NCBI RefSeq assembly: GCF_000519205.1
Contig: NZ_JAFB01000055.1
Span: 1-40,016, forward strand
DNA length: 40,016 nt
Source: Amycolatopsis taiwanensis DSM 45107
Lineage (GTDB): Bacteria; Actinomycetota; Actinomycetes; Mycobacteriales; Pseudonocardiaceae
Direction: 5' to 3'
In this document: positions 24,023 to 32,452 of the stretch, piece after piece
Numbering within the stretch: the stretch's first letter is position 1
Layout: each line of letters opens with the position of its first letter
The notes under the pieces: generated by a model
Seen by the model: the letters and a program-made list of their open reading frames with translations, nothing else
What the model was told of the DNA's origin: nothing
The model's database searches: none
Program-made: the position numbers and the translations under genes

Positions 24023-25462
24023 ATGAGTACTGTCACCATCATCGGCGGGAGCCTGCTCGGTCTCGGCACCGCGATCGCATTGGCCGACAAGGGGCACCAG
24101 GTCGAGATCCTGGAGCGCGCCGCCGGCCCACAACCGTCCACGGTAGACGAGGCTTTCGAGGCGAGGCGGCCGACAGTGCCGCAGGGTGTTCAGTCGCACG
24201 CGTTTGCCTCCCTCGGCTGTAACCTGCTGCGGGACCGGGCCGAGGACGTCCTCGACGAACTGCTTTCCTGCGGCTGCACCGAGGTCAACCTCACCGACCA
24301 CACGCCACCCACACTGGCGGGGTTCACCGCTCGCCCGGAGGACAAGGACCTCCGGATGGTGATCGCCCGCCGGTCCACCTTCGAGTTGGCCGTGCGTAGA
24401 CGGGCGCTGGCCCGGCCCGGGGTCACGCTGAGCACCGGCAAGACCGTCCGCGGCCTGTTGACCTCCGGCGACGGGCAGCCGCGGGTCACCGGCGTCCGGC
24501 TCGAAGGCGGCGAGACCAGGACCTCCGACCTCGTCGTCGACGCCAGCGGGCGACGTTCGGCGGCCCAGGCCTGGCTGTCCGAGGCCGGACTGCCCGCGCC
24601 CTCGCTGCGCAGCGAGAGCTGCAAGATCACCTACTACACCCGGTTCTACCGGCTGACCGCGGGCGCCCCGCCCGGACCGGTCAACCGCGGTTTCGGCGCG
24701 GGCGGGCTGTGGGACCACTACACCGCGGTGCTCTTCCTCGGTGACAACAACACCTTCTCGATCTCGTTCGGCATCCTGCCCGACGACACCGCCCTGAAGG
24801 GGCTGCGCGGCGAGGAAGCGTTCACCGCCGCCGTGCGGGCGACACCACTGCTGGCCGGCTGGGTGGCCCCGGGCAACTCGGAGCCGATCTCGCCGGTGTA
24901 CGCGATGGGCAGCCTGGACAACTCGCTGAAGCTGCCCCAGCCGGGGCAAGCGCTGGTCCAGGGGTTCTTCGGCATCGGGGACTCGGTCTGCACCACCAAC
25001 CCGTCCTACGGCCGGGGCGTCTCGCTTGGCCTGCGACATGCCTACCTTCTGGCGGACCTGCTCGAGGACCACCCGGTCGTCGGCGATGAGCAGGCCGCGG
25101 CGTTCGCCAAGCAGACCGAGCAACTGCTGCTCCCGTGGTGGGAGGAGGCGGTGATGAACGACCGTGGCCGGGCGGCGATGTGGGAGGCCACCGTGGGCGG
25201 GCGCCCGCCGCAGCGACCTCCGGCCGGTGTCGTCAATTTCGGGCTCGCGGTCGCGGCGTCCACAAAGGACGAGGAGGTCTGGCGCCGGGTGGCCAACGTG
25301 ATGATGATGCTGCAGACGCCGGACACCCTTTACCAGGACGACGAGATCAAGGCCCGGATCGGCAAGGTACTCGCCGCCGGTCCACCACCGCAGCTACCCG
25401 GCGCCGCGCGTGTCGATCTGGTGGAAGTCGTGGCGAACGCGGAGCGGGTCGGGGCGCCCTGA
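24023..25462 (+). CDS. FAD-dependent monooxygenase (aromatic hydroxylase-like)
   Basis: A 479-residue flavoprotein. The N-terminal FAD motif is IIGGSLLGLGTAIALADKGHQVEILER; a middle DLVVDASGRRS motif (DG/DA.G.xS) and the C-terminal FFGIGDSVCTTNPSYGRGVSLGLRHAYLLADLL (GD motif) are those of group A hydroxylases and their oxidase/halogenase relatives. The halogenase WxWxIP motif is absent. It probably hydroxylates or oxidatively rearranges the polyketide after cyclisation. Thirty-two bases separate it from the SnoaL-like gene and 22 from the NmrA-like gene, so one transcript is expected. Confidence 0.85.
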   Translation: MSTVTIIGGSLLGLGTAIALADKGHQVEILERAAGPQPSTVDEAFEARRPTVPQGVQSHAFASLGCNLLRDRAEDVLDELLSCGCTEVNLTDHTPPTLAGFTARPEDKDLRMVIARRSTFELAVRRRALARPGVTLSTGKTVRGLLTSGDGQPRVTGVRLEGGETRTSDLVVDASGRRSAAQAWLSEAGLPAPSLRSESCKITYYTRFYRLTAGAPPGPVNRGFGAGGLWDHYTAVLFLGDNNTFSISFGILPDDTALKGLRGEEAFTAAVRATPLLAGWVAPGNSEPISPVYAMGSLDNSLKLPQPGQALVQGFFGIGDSVCTTNPSYGRGVSLGLRHAYLLADLLEDHPVVGDEQAAAFAKQTEQLLLPWWEEAVMNDRGRAAMWEATVGGRPPQRPPAGVVNFGLAVAASTKDEEVWRRVANVMMMLQTPDTLYQDDEIKARIGKVLAAGPPPQLPGAARVDLVEVVANAERVGAP

Positions 25463-25484
25463 ACCCAGGGGAGAGGGAACACCG

Positions 25485-26120
25485 ATGCGCATAGCGGTGT
25501 TCGGCGCGACGGGCGGCACGGGTGTGCAGGTGATCCGCCAGGCCCTTGACCGCCGGCACGAAGTGGTCGCGCTGGCCAGAAACCCCAGCGCTTTACCAGT
25601 GCGGCATCCTCGGCTCCGGGTCGAGCGCGGCGACGCGCTCGACCCGGAGCACGTTCACCAGGTGGTCGACGGCGCCGACGCGGTCGTGTCCGCGCTCGGC
25701 ATCGGCTACCGCCGCCACGCCACGACGGTGTACTCCGAGGGCACCGGCAACATCCTCGCCGCCATGAGCCGCGCCGGCGTGCGGCGGCTGCAGGTGGTGT
25801 CCACCAGTTCCGTGCGGATTCCTCCGCGGTCCCAACCGCTCGAGTGGTTCGTCGCACGGTTCCTGCTGCATCCGATGCTGCGCAAGCCGTATGCCGACAT
25901 GGCCGAGATGGAGCGGCGGGTGATCGCGAGCGACACCGACTGGTCGCTGGTCAGGGCAGCCCGGCTCACCAACGGCGCCCGGACCGGTAACTACCGCACG
26001 GCCGCGGACGGCAAACTGCGCGGCTGCTGGTCGATCTCGCGTGCCGACCTGGCCCACTATTTGCTGGACACCGTCGAAGACCCCGCCACGCACCTGGTCA
26101 CCACCGAGATCGCTTACTGA
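25485..26120 (+). CDS. NmrA-like/NAD(P)H-binding SDR-type protein (paralogue of 10030-10668)
   Basis: A 211-residue protein with GATGGTG at residues 7-13, ALARNPSALP, a VDGADAVVSALG strand, GVRRLQVVSTSSVRI and DWSLVRAARLTNG. It shares the whole architecture and the PLL/PLEW..RxFL.....NP/KPYAD.. region with the protein encoded at 10030-10668. NADPH binding is likely from the R after the second strand. No YxxxK pair is clear. It is the last gene of the right-arm operon and is followed at once by a strong terminator. Probably a reductase for quinone or enone intermediates, by context only. Confidence 0.82.
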   Translation: MRIAVFGATGGTGVQVIRQALDRRHEVVALARNPSALPVRHPRLRVERGDALDPEHVHQVVDGADAVVSALGIGYRRHATTVYSEGTGNILAAMSRAGVRRLQVVSTSSVRIPPRSQPLEWFVARFLLHPMLRKPYADMAEMERRVIASDTDWSLVRAARLTNGARTGNYRTAADGKLRGCWSISRADLAHYLLDTVEDPATHLVTTEIAY

Positions 26121-26123
26121 AGG

Positions 26124-26170
26124 CCACAAAGTACTGCCCCTGACCTCGGGCCAGGGGCAGTACTTTGTGG
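26124..26170. terminator. Bidirectional terminator between convergent operons
   Basis: A perfect 19-base stem (arms 26124-26142 and 26152-26170, beginning CCACAAAGTACTG) with a 9-base loop. It starts four bases after the stop of the plus-strand NmrA-like gene and ends five bases before the stop of the minus-strand RCC1 gene, so it serves both. It is the strongest hairpin noticed in the window. Confidence 0.85.
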
Positions 26171-26174
26171 AGGT

Positions 26175-27284
26175 TCAGGCCAGCGCCATGGTGTAACCGC
26201 CGCCCGCCACAATGGCGAGCACGTCGCTGATTCCCTTGACCTCGACCGGCCGGGTTCGGTTCTCGGTCGTGCCGTCCCCGAGCTGACCGGCGTCGTTGAG
26301 GCCCCAGGCGCGCAGCGTGCCGTCCTTGAGCAGGACCACCGTGTGCCCACCGGGACCGAACTCGTTGCGGCCGCCGCCACCGGCGATTGCCTCGACCCCG
26401 CTCAGTCCTTCGACCCGTGCGGGTAGGTTGCGGTTCTCGGTGGTGCCGTCCCCGAGCTGGCCGCTGTCGTTGTTTCCCCACGTCCACACGGTGCCGTCGG
26501 TGGCGAGCACCAGGCTGTGGAAGTAGCCGCCGATGAACGAGGCGACCTCGATGTTCTCCAGGCCCTTGACCGGAACCGGGCTCAGGCGGGTCTCGTTCGA
26601 CCCGTCGCCGACCTGGCCCCGGTCGTTGCGGCCCCAGGCCCAGAGTGCGCCGTCCGCGGTCTTGGCGAGCGTGTGCCCGCCGCCGCCGTGCACCTCGACG
26701 ACGTTTTCCAGGTCCACCCGGACCGGCTCCAGCCGCGTCTGGGTGGTGCCGTCGCCCAGACCGCCGAACAGGTTGTGGCCCCAGCTCCAGACGGTTCCGT
26801 CGGAGCGCAGCGCGACGCCGTGCCCGCCGCCCCAGGCCACGGAGGCCACGTCGGTCAGGCCCTTGACCTTGACCGGCCTGCTGCGGCTGTCGGTGGTGCC
26901 GTCGCCCAGGTCACCCCGGCCGTTGTGGCCCCACGCCCAGACCGTGCCGTCCATGGCCAGCGCCAGGGTGTGCCCGCCGCCGCCGGAGAGCTGCGCGACG
27001 TCGCCCAGGCCCTCGACCCGGGCGGGCACCGCGCGGTTCTCGTTGGTGCCGTCACCGACCTGGCCGTGGTCGTTGCGGCCCCAGGCCCAGACCGTGCCGT
27101 CGGCTCGCAGGACCACGCCCTGGCCGCCGCCGCCGGTGATGGTCACCACGTCGTCGAGACCGTCCAGTTTGGCCGGCAGGAGGCGTGGCTCGGTCGTCCC
27201 GTCGCACTGCTGTCGAAAGGCGTTGTCACCCCAGATCCACACACTGCCGGTAACGATCCCGGTTTCCGCGTTCACGACCGTCAT
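26175..27284 (-). CDS. RCC1-repeat protein, predicted seven-bladed propeller
   Basis: A protein of 369 residues made almost wholly of seven repeats of about 51 residues, each with a V/LWxWGxNxxGQ(L/V)GDGT core (first one divergent: VWIWGDNAFRQQCDGT). Between them run RP(V/A)xVxGLxxV and GGGGHTLAL segments. Seven RCC1 units make a closed beta-propeller. There is no signal peptide or membrane helix, so it should be cytoplasmic. ATG at 27284 is preferred to the GTG at 27287 from the AGGAG spacing. It is the last gene of a minus-strand operon with a SnoaL-like cyclase and a HAD protein. In this setting it may be a scaffold or an enzyme on a propeller fold; no activity can be assigned. Confidence 0.88.
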   Translation of the reverse strand: MTVVNAETGIVTGSVWIWGDNAFRQQCDGTTEPRLLPAKLDGLDDVVTITGGGGQGVVLRADGTVWAWGRNDHGQVGDGTNENRAVPARVEGLGDVAQLSGGGGHTLALAMDGTVWAWGHNGRGDLGDGTTDSRSRPVKVKGLTDVASVAWGGGHGVALRSDGTVWSWGHNLFGGLGDGTTQTRLEPVRVDLENVVEVHGGGGHTLAKTADGALWAWGRNDRGQVGDGSNETRLSPVPVKGLENIEVASFIGGYFHSLVLATDGTVWTWGNNDSGQLGDGTTENRNLPARVEGLSGVEAIAGGGGRNEFGPGGHTVVLLKDGTLRAWGLNDAGQLGDGTTENRTRPVEVKGISDVLAIVAGGGYTMALA

Positions 27285-27323
27285 CACGTCTCCTGTGTCT
27301 CGTTTCTCGATTGCCTTACCGGA

Positions 27324-27812
27324 TTAGTTGGCGGGAACACTTGTGACCAGGTCGGCGACGTCGAACAGATTCGCCACGACGTGGTCCGCGCCGGCCTCAT
27401 GCAGCCCGTCGGCCGGTTCCTCGTCACCAGCCGGCGCCAGTGCGATCAGCACGTCGACCGCCTGCCGCAGCCAGGCCATGTCGGCGGCTGGTCCCGCGGT
27501 GACGGCCAGTACCTCGAACTCGCAGCCATAGGCCGCACTGGCCCGATCTCGTGCGATATCGACCAAAGTGGATGGTTCCGCCGGCTTGGGGCCATACGCG
27601 CCGACCTCGAGATCGAGATAACGGTCCACTCCGATCGCGTTGAGCTTGCGGAGCGCGACTTTCTTGTCGTCCACGGTGGCCACCGAAAGCACTGCATCGC
27701 TTTGGTGCCGCAGCCGGGCCAGCCCCTCGGCAGCGCCCGCGGGGCGGACCAGCCGACCTCGTTCGACCAGCACACCGTCCACATCGAACAGAATCAACCG
27801 ACGTGCCACCAT
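27324..27812 (-). CDS. Small HAD-superfamily hydrolase-like protein
   Basis: A 162-residue minimal HAD protein. Motif I is FDVDGVLVE with the nucleophile and acid Asp (DxDG); a VATVDDK segment could be motif II, K follows in YGPKPAEPSTL, and motif IV acidic residues are seen in VTAGPAADMAWLRQAGVD-like sequence (AVTAGPAADMAWL). The cap domain is tiny or missing. Phosphatase activity is the usual role, but motif IV lacks the canonical GDxxxD, so catalysis is uncertain. The ATG at 27812 is chosen because it directly precedes motif I. It is 29 bases after the SnoaL-like gene and 39 before the RCC1 gene. Confidence 0.75.
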   Translation of the reverse strand: MVARRLILFDVDGVLVERGRLVRPAGAAEGLARLRHQSDAVLSVATVDDKKVALRKLNAIGVDRYLDLEVGAYGPKPAEPSTLVDIARDRASAAYGCEFEVLAVTAGPAADMAWLRQAVDVLIALAPAGDEEPADGLHEAGADHVVANLFDVADLVTSVPAN

Positions 27813-27841
27813 AGCCGCCTTTCTTTCCGTTGTCGACGCGC

Positions 27842-28318
27842 TCACGTCCACTGTCCCGGCCGGGTGTTGACCGGTGCCAGGATCCCGAGGTCGCTCAACA
27901 TCCGCGGGATGTCGTCGGCGAGCCAGGACTCAGCCACCTTGCCGTCGACCACCCGGTGGATCTCGGTACAGGTGATCTTGAACGACTTTTCCGACGGGGG
28001 AATGCCCATCAGCGCCCCGAGATGGGTGCCTTCGGCGACGAAAACGGTCCCGACGAAACCGTCCCGCTCGAAGATCTGCTCGATGGTGACCCGGTAGTCC
28101 GGGAAGGCATCGCGCCACTGGCGGACCGCCATCTTGAATGCCTCGGGACCGCCCGGCAACGACATGCCCGTCTTGTGCGCGACGTAGTCGGGGGAGAACA
28201 GCTCTCGCGCAAGGGTGAGATCACCCCCGTTGACAATCTTGTCCGTAATGTGCCGAACCAGCTCCGTGCCCGAGGAGAGCATGGGATCGGGCACCTCGAA
28301 GGTCGCGTCCGTGGTCAC
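27842..28318 (-). CDS. SnoaL-like polyketide cyclase (paralogue of 1590-2030)
   Basis: A 158-residue protein of the SnoaL family: LVRHITDKIVNGGDLTLARELFSPDYVAH, WRDAFPDYRVTIEQIFERDGFVGTVFVAEGTH, HRVVDGKVAESWLADDIPRML. The full-length similarity to the product of 1590-2030 is plain. GTG at 28318 has GGAGGTG six bases upstream. It heads a three-gene minus-strand operon with HAD and RCC1 genes. A ring-closing or hydroxylating role on the aromatic scaffold is expected from the family. Confidence 0.85.
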   Translation of the reverse strand: MTTDATFEVPDPMLSSGTELVRHITDKIVNGGDLTLARELFSPDYVAHKTGMSLPGGPEAFKMAVRQWRDAFPDYRVTIEQIFERDGFVGTVFVAEGTHLGALMGIPPSEKSFKITCTEIHRVVDGKVAESWLADDIPRMLSDLGILAPVNTRPGQWT

Positions 28319-28494
28319 GTTTCACCTCCGCGTCGTTCCGCGGTCAAGCCTTCCCCAAGGCCCATCCTGGCGTCATGAGTCACTCGTCCCACCCGCGTAG
28401 GAATGTCGGGCGAATTTGTGGGGAGGCTGTCACGGCGGGCAGGATCAGCGGCATGATCGAAGCGCACAGGTCGGAGTACCGAGGGAGTTTCGTC

Positions 28495-29313
28495 ATGACT
28501 GATCGCCCGTTCCGATTCGGCATCATCGCCGGAGGAGTTCCCGATGTCGGCGCGCTGGCCAAGCTGGCCGCCCGGGCGGAGGAACTCGGCTATGACACGC
28601 TCTTGACGCCGGACCCGGTCAGCCAGCACGATCCGCTGGCCCTGCTGGCGGCGGTGGCCGCGGTGACCACCCGGCTCCGTTTCGGCACCTTCGTGCTGGC
28701 CGAACCGTTCCGGGACCACCGGACGCTGGGCTGGCAGGCCCGGACACTGCACGAGACCTCCGGCGGGCGGCTGGAACTCGGTCTCGGCGTCGGCCGGCCG
28801 GGGGCCGAGGCGTGGGCCGCCGAGCTCGGGCGCGAATTCGGCGCCGCGGGCAGGCGGATCGAACGGCTCGCCGAGCTCATCGCGGAGCTGAAGCGGCACG
28901 AGGACCGGCCGAGGCTGCTGATCGGCGGGGCTGGACCGAAGTTGCTGGGGCTGGCTGCCCGGGAGGCCGATACGGTCACGCTCACGTGGCGCCCGACGAC
29001 CACGGAGGAAGAAGCACTGTCCGTTGTCGACCGTTTCAAGGACATCGCGGCCGAGCGGTTCGGCGAGATCGAGCTCAACCTCAACCTGATCGCGGCCGGT
29101 GACGACCTGCCCACCAAGGTCCAGCCGTTCATCGGGGCGAGCGTGGCCGGGCTGGCCGAGGCGGGCGCGGTCACCGTGCTGGCGGGCACGCCGGACCAGA
29201 TGGTGGAAACCGTCCGCCGCCAGCGTGAGCGGCTCGGGATCTCCTACTTCACCGTCAATTCCGCCTACCTGGAGAAGTTCGCGCCCGTCGTCGAGGCACT
29301 GAGCGGTTCATGA
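28495..29313 (+). CDS. LLM-class (luciferase-like) flavin oxidoreductase, second copy
   Basis: A 272-residue luciferase-like protein: FGIIAGGVPDVGALAKLAARAEELGYDTLLTPDP, RLRFGTFVLAEPFRD, LHETSGGRLELGLGVGRPGAEAW, RPRLLIGGAGPKLLGLAAREADTV. F420 or FMN dependence is likely. It belongs to the short TIGR03621-like subgroup often seen in mycobacteria and relatives, as I recall. ATG at 28495 follows GAGGGAG. It stands alone on the plus strand, divergent from the SnoaL-HAD-RCC1 operon, and ends in a strong hairpin. The other LLM gene is at 5666. Confidence 0.85.
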   Translation: MTDRPFRFGIIAGGVPDVGALAKLAARAEELGYDTLLTPDPVSQHDPLALLAAVAAVTTRLRFGTFVLAEPFRDHRTLGWQARTLHETSGGRLELGLGVGRPGAEAWAAELGREFGAAGRRIERLAELIAELKRHEDRPRLLIGGAGPKLLGLAAREADTVTLTWRPTTTEEEALSVVDRFKDIAAERFGEIELNLNLIAAGDDLPTKVQPFIGASVAGLAEAGAVTVLAGTPDQMVETVRRQRERLGISYFTVNSAYLEKFAPVVEALSGS

Positions 29314-29400
29314 CCGCTTCGCCGTGGGGCGGGAATGGGAGCGGCCGGGCGGTCGGGCTTCTGCCGTTTCCCGCGGCCATCGGCCAGTGAGTTTCATGCG

Positions 29401-29442
29401 CGCGGGGACCGTTGTGGCAGTGGTGCCGTGACGGTCCCCGCG
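29401..29442. terminator. Hairpin terminator between convergent genes
   Basis: A perfect 12-base stem, CGCGGGGACCGT (29401-29412) with ACGGTCCCCGCG (29431-29442), loop of 18 bases. It lies between the LLM gene on the plus strand and the DUF1707 gene ending at 29454 on the minus strand. Confidence 0.75.
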
Positions 29443-29453
29443 TCGTGGCGAGG

Positions 29454-29813
29454 TTATGGCTCAGGGTTGTGGCGCCGCTGGGCGAGCAGCGGCGCACGGC
29501 TGAAACGCCCGGAGAACCGGAACAAGACCAGGAACCCCACCAGCCCGGCCATGACGGCCGCGTTCACGGCGAGCCAGACCTGCGTGTTTCGTGACTCGGG
29601 GCCCGGTGCCGGGGCGTGTCTCGACGGCAGGTCCGCCACGAGCCGGCCCAGCTCGTAGCGATAGGTCGCGGAGTAGGCCAGAGCCAGCCGCTGCTCGGCT
29701 TCGGCGTGGGAAAGCCGCCCCTCGCCATCGGCGGCCTCGATCCGGTGAGCGGCGTCTTCGCGTTCGAGGTCGGAAGCGCGAACACCAAAGGTTCGCCAAG
29801 ACTTGTCTTCCAT
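29454..29813 (-). CDS. DUF1707 (SHOCT-like) domain protein with one membrane helix
   Basis: A 119-residue protein. Residues 11-62 (VRASDLEREDAAHRIEAADGEGRLSHAEAEQRLALAYSATYRYELGRLVADLP) are a textbook DUF1707 domain, common in actinobacteria and often placed before a membrane anchor. One hydrophobic helix follows (VWLAVNAAVMAGLVGFLVLF), then a basic tail. Function unknown; such proteins are often thought to regulate or bind partners at the membrane. ATG at 29813. It is separated from the MFS gene by 117 bases on the same strand and may not belong to the pathway. Confidence 0.85.
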   Translation of the reverse strand: MEDKSWRTFGVRASDLEREDAAHRIEAADGEGRLSHAEAEQRLALAYSATYRYELGRLVADLPSRHAPAPGPESRNTQVWLAVNAAVMAGLVGFLVLFRFSGRFSRAPLLAQRRHNPEP

Positions 29814-29930
29814 AACCGCCAGGATGGCGCGCCTGATTCGCGTACGCGTCGGTCCGGCGGCGACGTTTTTGATACGCTTTTTCGCGTTCCGCGCCCGTGG
29901 GCAATACGTATCTCGTCGTACTTTCGGTGC

Positions 29931-31409
29931 TCACCGCGCCTTTCGCAAGGGCTCTTCTCGCAGGAACAGCACGGTGACAACGGCCGCCGCGGCGATCAGT
30001 GAGGCGAGGAAGAAAACAGTGGTGACGGAATCGGTGACCCCGCTGCCGATCGCGGCACGGGCGGCCGTGGACAGGTGCTGGATCTCCTGCGGAGCGGCCT
30101 GGACCGCCTGCGCGTCCAGGCCGCCCGGGCCATTGGCCAGGTGAGCGTTCAGGCTCCCGCCGAACACCGAGCCGAATACGGCCGCACCGATGGACGCGCC
30201 GAGTGAACGGAAGAAGTTCGCCGAGGCCGTCGCGATGCCGATGTCCTGCCGTTGGGCGCCGTTCTGCACGGCGATCACCAGAACCTGGGTTACCAGGCCG
30301 AAGCCCACGCCGAACAGCAGGACGTAGAGGGTGATGGTCAGCTGTGAGGTCGATTCGGTGATCCGGGACAGCAGGAAGGCCACCACCGTGGTGATGACCA
30401 GGCCGAGCACCGGGAAGTGCTTGTAGGTGCCGGTTTTGGCGATCAGCCGGCCTGCGACCATTGTGGACGCGGTGATTCCGACCGTCATCGGCAGCAGGAG
30501 CAGGCCGGTGCTGGTGGCTTTCGCGCCGACGACGATCTGGAGGAACAGCGGGGTGAACATCAGGATGGCGAACAGCATGCAGGTCGACAGGAACAGCGTG
30601 ATCGCCACGACCACGAAGACGGGGTTGCGGAACAGCCGCGGCGGGAGGATCGGCTCGGCGGCTCTCCGTTCCCAGAACCCGAAGGCGACGAGCAACACCA
30701 CCGCCCCCGCGAGCAAGCTGACGATCTCCGGGGAGGCCCACGAGCTGCGCTTGCCGGCCCATTCGGTGACCAGCAGCAGGCAGACCACGCCACCGGTGAG
30801 CAGAACCGCGCCCGAGACGTCGACAGAGCGCTGGGAACGGGCCTGCGGCAGCTTCAGCCTGGTGAGCACGATCAGTAGTGCGACGGCGCCGACCGGCAGG
30901 TTGACATAGAACACCCAGCGCCACGAGCTGATGTCCACGAGCAGTCCGCCGAGCAGGGGACCGAGCACGCTGGCCAGGGTGAACACCAGTTGCAGGTAGC
31001 CCTGGTAGCGTCCGCGTTCCCGCGGTGCGACCAGATCCGCGAGCACCGCCATGGCGAGGGTCATCATGCCACCCGCGCCGAGGCCCTGGCACGCCCGGAA
31101 CGCGATCATCTGCCCGATGTTCTGGGCCAGCCCGCACAGTGCGGAACTGGCCAGAAACACCACGATCGCGGCCACGAACAGGCTTTTGCGGCCGTAGAGG
31201 TCGCTGCTGCGGCCCCACAGCGGGGTGCTCGCGGCCGACGTCAGGTGGTAGACGGTGATGACCCAGGACAGTTGCGTGAGGCCGCCGAGATCGCCGGAGA
31301 TCGACGGCAGCGCGGTCGCGGTGATGGTCTGGTCGAGCGATGCCAGGAACATGGCGAGTGCCAGACCGCCGAACACGATCAGGACCTTGCGTTTGTCCGG
31401 CTCTGCCAC
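29931..31409 (-). CDS. MFS transporter, DHA2 (EmrB/QacA) family, 14 helices
   Basis: A 492-residue drug:H+ antiporter. Motif signatures are LDQTITATALPSISGDLGG (motif D1 after helix 1), WGRSSDLYGRKSLF (motif A) and LGPLLGGLLVD (motif C), and hydrophobic segments add up to fourteen. It probably exports the cluster's product and gives self-resistance. GTG at 31409, 17 bases after the stop of the quinone-reductase gene, so the two share a transcript. The MarR gene on the opposite strand is the likely controller. Confidence 0.92.
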   Translation of the reverse strand: MAEPDKRKVLIVFGGLALAMFLASLDQTITATALPSISGDLGGLTQLSWVITVYHLTSAASTPLWGRSSDLYGRKSLFVAAIVVFLASSALCGLAQNIGQMIAFRACQGLGAGGMMTLAMAVLADLVAPRERGRYQGYLQLVFTLASVLGPLLGGLLVDISSWRWVFYVNLPVGAVALLIVLTRLKLPQARSQRSVDVSGAVLLTGGVVCLLLVTEWAGKRSSWASPEIVSLLAGAVVLLVAFGFWERRAAEPILPPRLFRNPVFVVVAITLFLSTCMLFAILMFTPLFLQIVVGAKATSTGLLLLPMTVGITASTMVAGRLIAKTGTYKHFPVLGLVITTVVAFLLSRITESTSQLTITLYVLLFGVGFGLVTQVLVIAVQNGAQRQDIGIATASANFFRSLGASIGAAVFGSVFGGSLNAHLANGPGGLDAQAVQAAPQEIQHLSTAARAAIGSGVTDSVTTVFFLASLIAAAAVVTVLFLREEPLRKAR

Positions 31410-31426
31410 CGCTCGGCCGGGAGCGG

Positions 31427-32452
31427 TTATCGCGGAACTCCGGTGGTCAGCACGATCTTGCCGCCGACGGCTCCGCGTTCGAGCTGCCGCTGTGCGTCCG
31501 GAGCCTCCTCCAGCGGGACCGTTTTGGCCACGATCGGCGAGATCTTCCCCTGCGCCAGCAGGTTCAGCACGGCGGCGAGATCCTCACGGTAGGCGTGGGG
31601 GTGGGACTTCTCCAGGCTCCAGGCGTTGTAGAAGGTGCTGCGCTTGCCGTTGGGGACCAGCTTGGGCAGCACGATGCCGCCGAGGAAGCCACGTGCCCCG
31701 ACCGCCTTCTTCGCCTGGCCGTTCACCAGGGCCGCGCTCTGACCGTAGGCGACCAGGATGCCGCCGCGCTCGAGGACGGAGGAGGACTTGTTGAAGTGGG
31801 GGCCGCCGATCGCGTCGAACGCCGCGTACACCGAGCCACCGGGGAGCCCGCGGATGACCTGGACGAAGTCCTCGTTGCGGTAGTCGATCGGGTGACCGCC
31901 GAACTTCCTGACCAGGTCCAGCTTCTCCGCCGAAGCCGACCCGTAGACTTCGATCCCGGCCAGCTGGGCCAGTTGCAGGAAGGCGACCCCAACGCCGCCG
32001 GAGGCCCCGTGCACCAGGATCCGTTGCCCGGGCGCGACTTCCGCGACCCGGTGCAGCATCTGGTAGGCGATGAAGTAGTTCAGTGCCACGGCCGCGGACT
32101 CCACCGCCCCGGCTCCGGCCGGCCTCGGCACGAGCCGCTGGGCGGGCACGATCAGGTGGTCTGAGTAACCGCCCGTCCGCACCAGCGCGGCGACCGGCTG
32201 GCCTGCCGTGAGCGAGGTGACACCCGGGCCGGTTTTGACCACCTCACCGGCGAAGTCGAACCCGGGAGTGAAGGGTGGTTTCGGGCTTCCGGGGATCACC
32301 CCGAGCCGGATCAGGATGTCCCCGAAGGAGACCCCCGCGGCCTCGATCCGCACCAAGGCCTCACCCGGGCCCGGTTCCCCGATGTTCTCGGTGCGCGCCT
32401 GGAGTGTTTCCGGTCCGCCGATACGGGTTACGCTGAGATGACGAGAACGCAT
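31427..32452 (-). CDS. Zinc-independent medium-chain reductase, quinone oxidoreductase type
   Basis: A 341-residue MDR-family protein: GEALVRIEAAGVSFGDILIRLG, PGFDFAGEVVKTGPGVTSLTAGQPVAAL, nucleotide-binding HGASGGVGVAFLQLAQLAG, FDAIGGPHF. The catalytic zinc cysteines are missing, as in NADPH:quinone reductases and enoyl reductases. ATG at 32452 with GGAGG seven bases upstream; the longer open frame lacks support. With the MFS exporter it forms a MarR-linked pair that could detoxify and export a quinone product. Confidence 0.9.
   Translation of the reverse strand: MRSRHLSVTRIGGPETLQARTENIGEPGPGEALVRIEAAGVSFGDILIRLGVIPGSPKPPFTPGFDFAGEVVKTGPGVTSLTAGQPVAALVRTGGYSDHLIVPAQRLVPRPAGAGAVESAAVALNYFIAYQMLHRVAEVAPGQRILVHGASGGVGVAFLQLAQLAGIEVYGSASAEKLDLVRKFGGHPIDYRNEDFVQVIRGLPGGSVYAAFDAIGGPHFNKSSSVLERGGILVAYGQSAALVNGQAKKAVGARGFLGGIVLPKLVPNGKRSTFYNAWSLEKSHPHAYREDLAAVLNLLAQGKISPIVAKTVPLEEAPDAQRQLERGAVGGKIVLTTGVPR

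Noticed and set aside
26517..28097. Long plus-strand open frame of 526 codons opposite the RCC1, HAD and SnoaL-like genes
   Set aside because: It spans three minus-strand genes with clear families; its own sequence is low-complexity Ala/Val/Arg without motifs, as expected from antisense reading of high-GC repeats.
29461..31218. Minus-strand frame of 585 codons overlapping the MFS gene
   Set aside because: It is the shifted frame of the transporter, full of Arg/Gly/Pro runs; the transporter frame has all family motifs.
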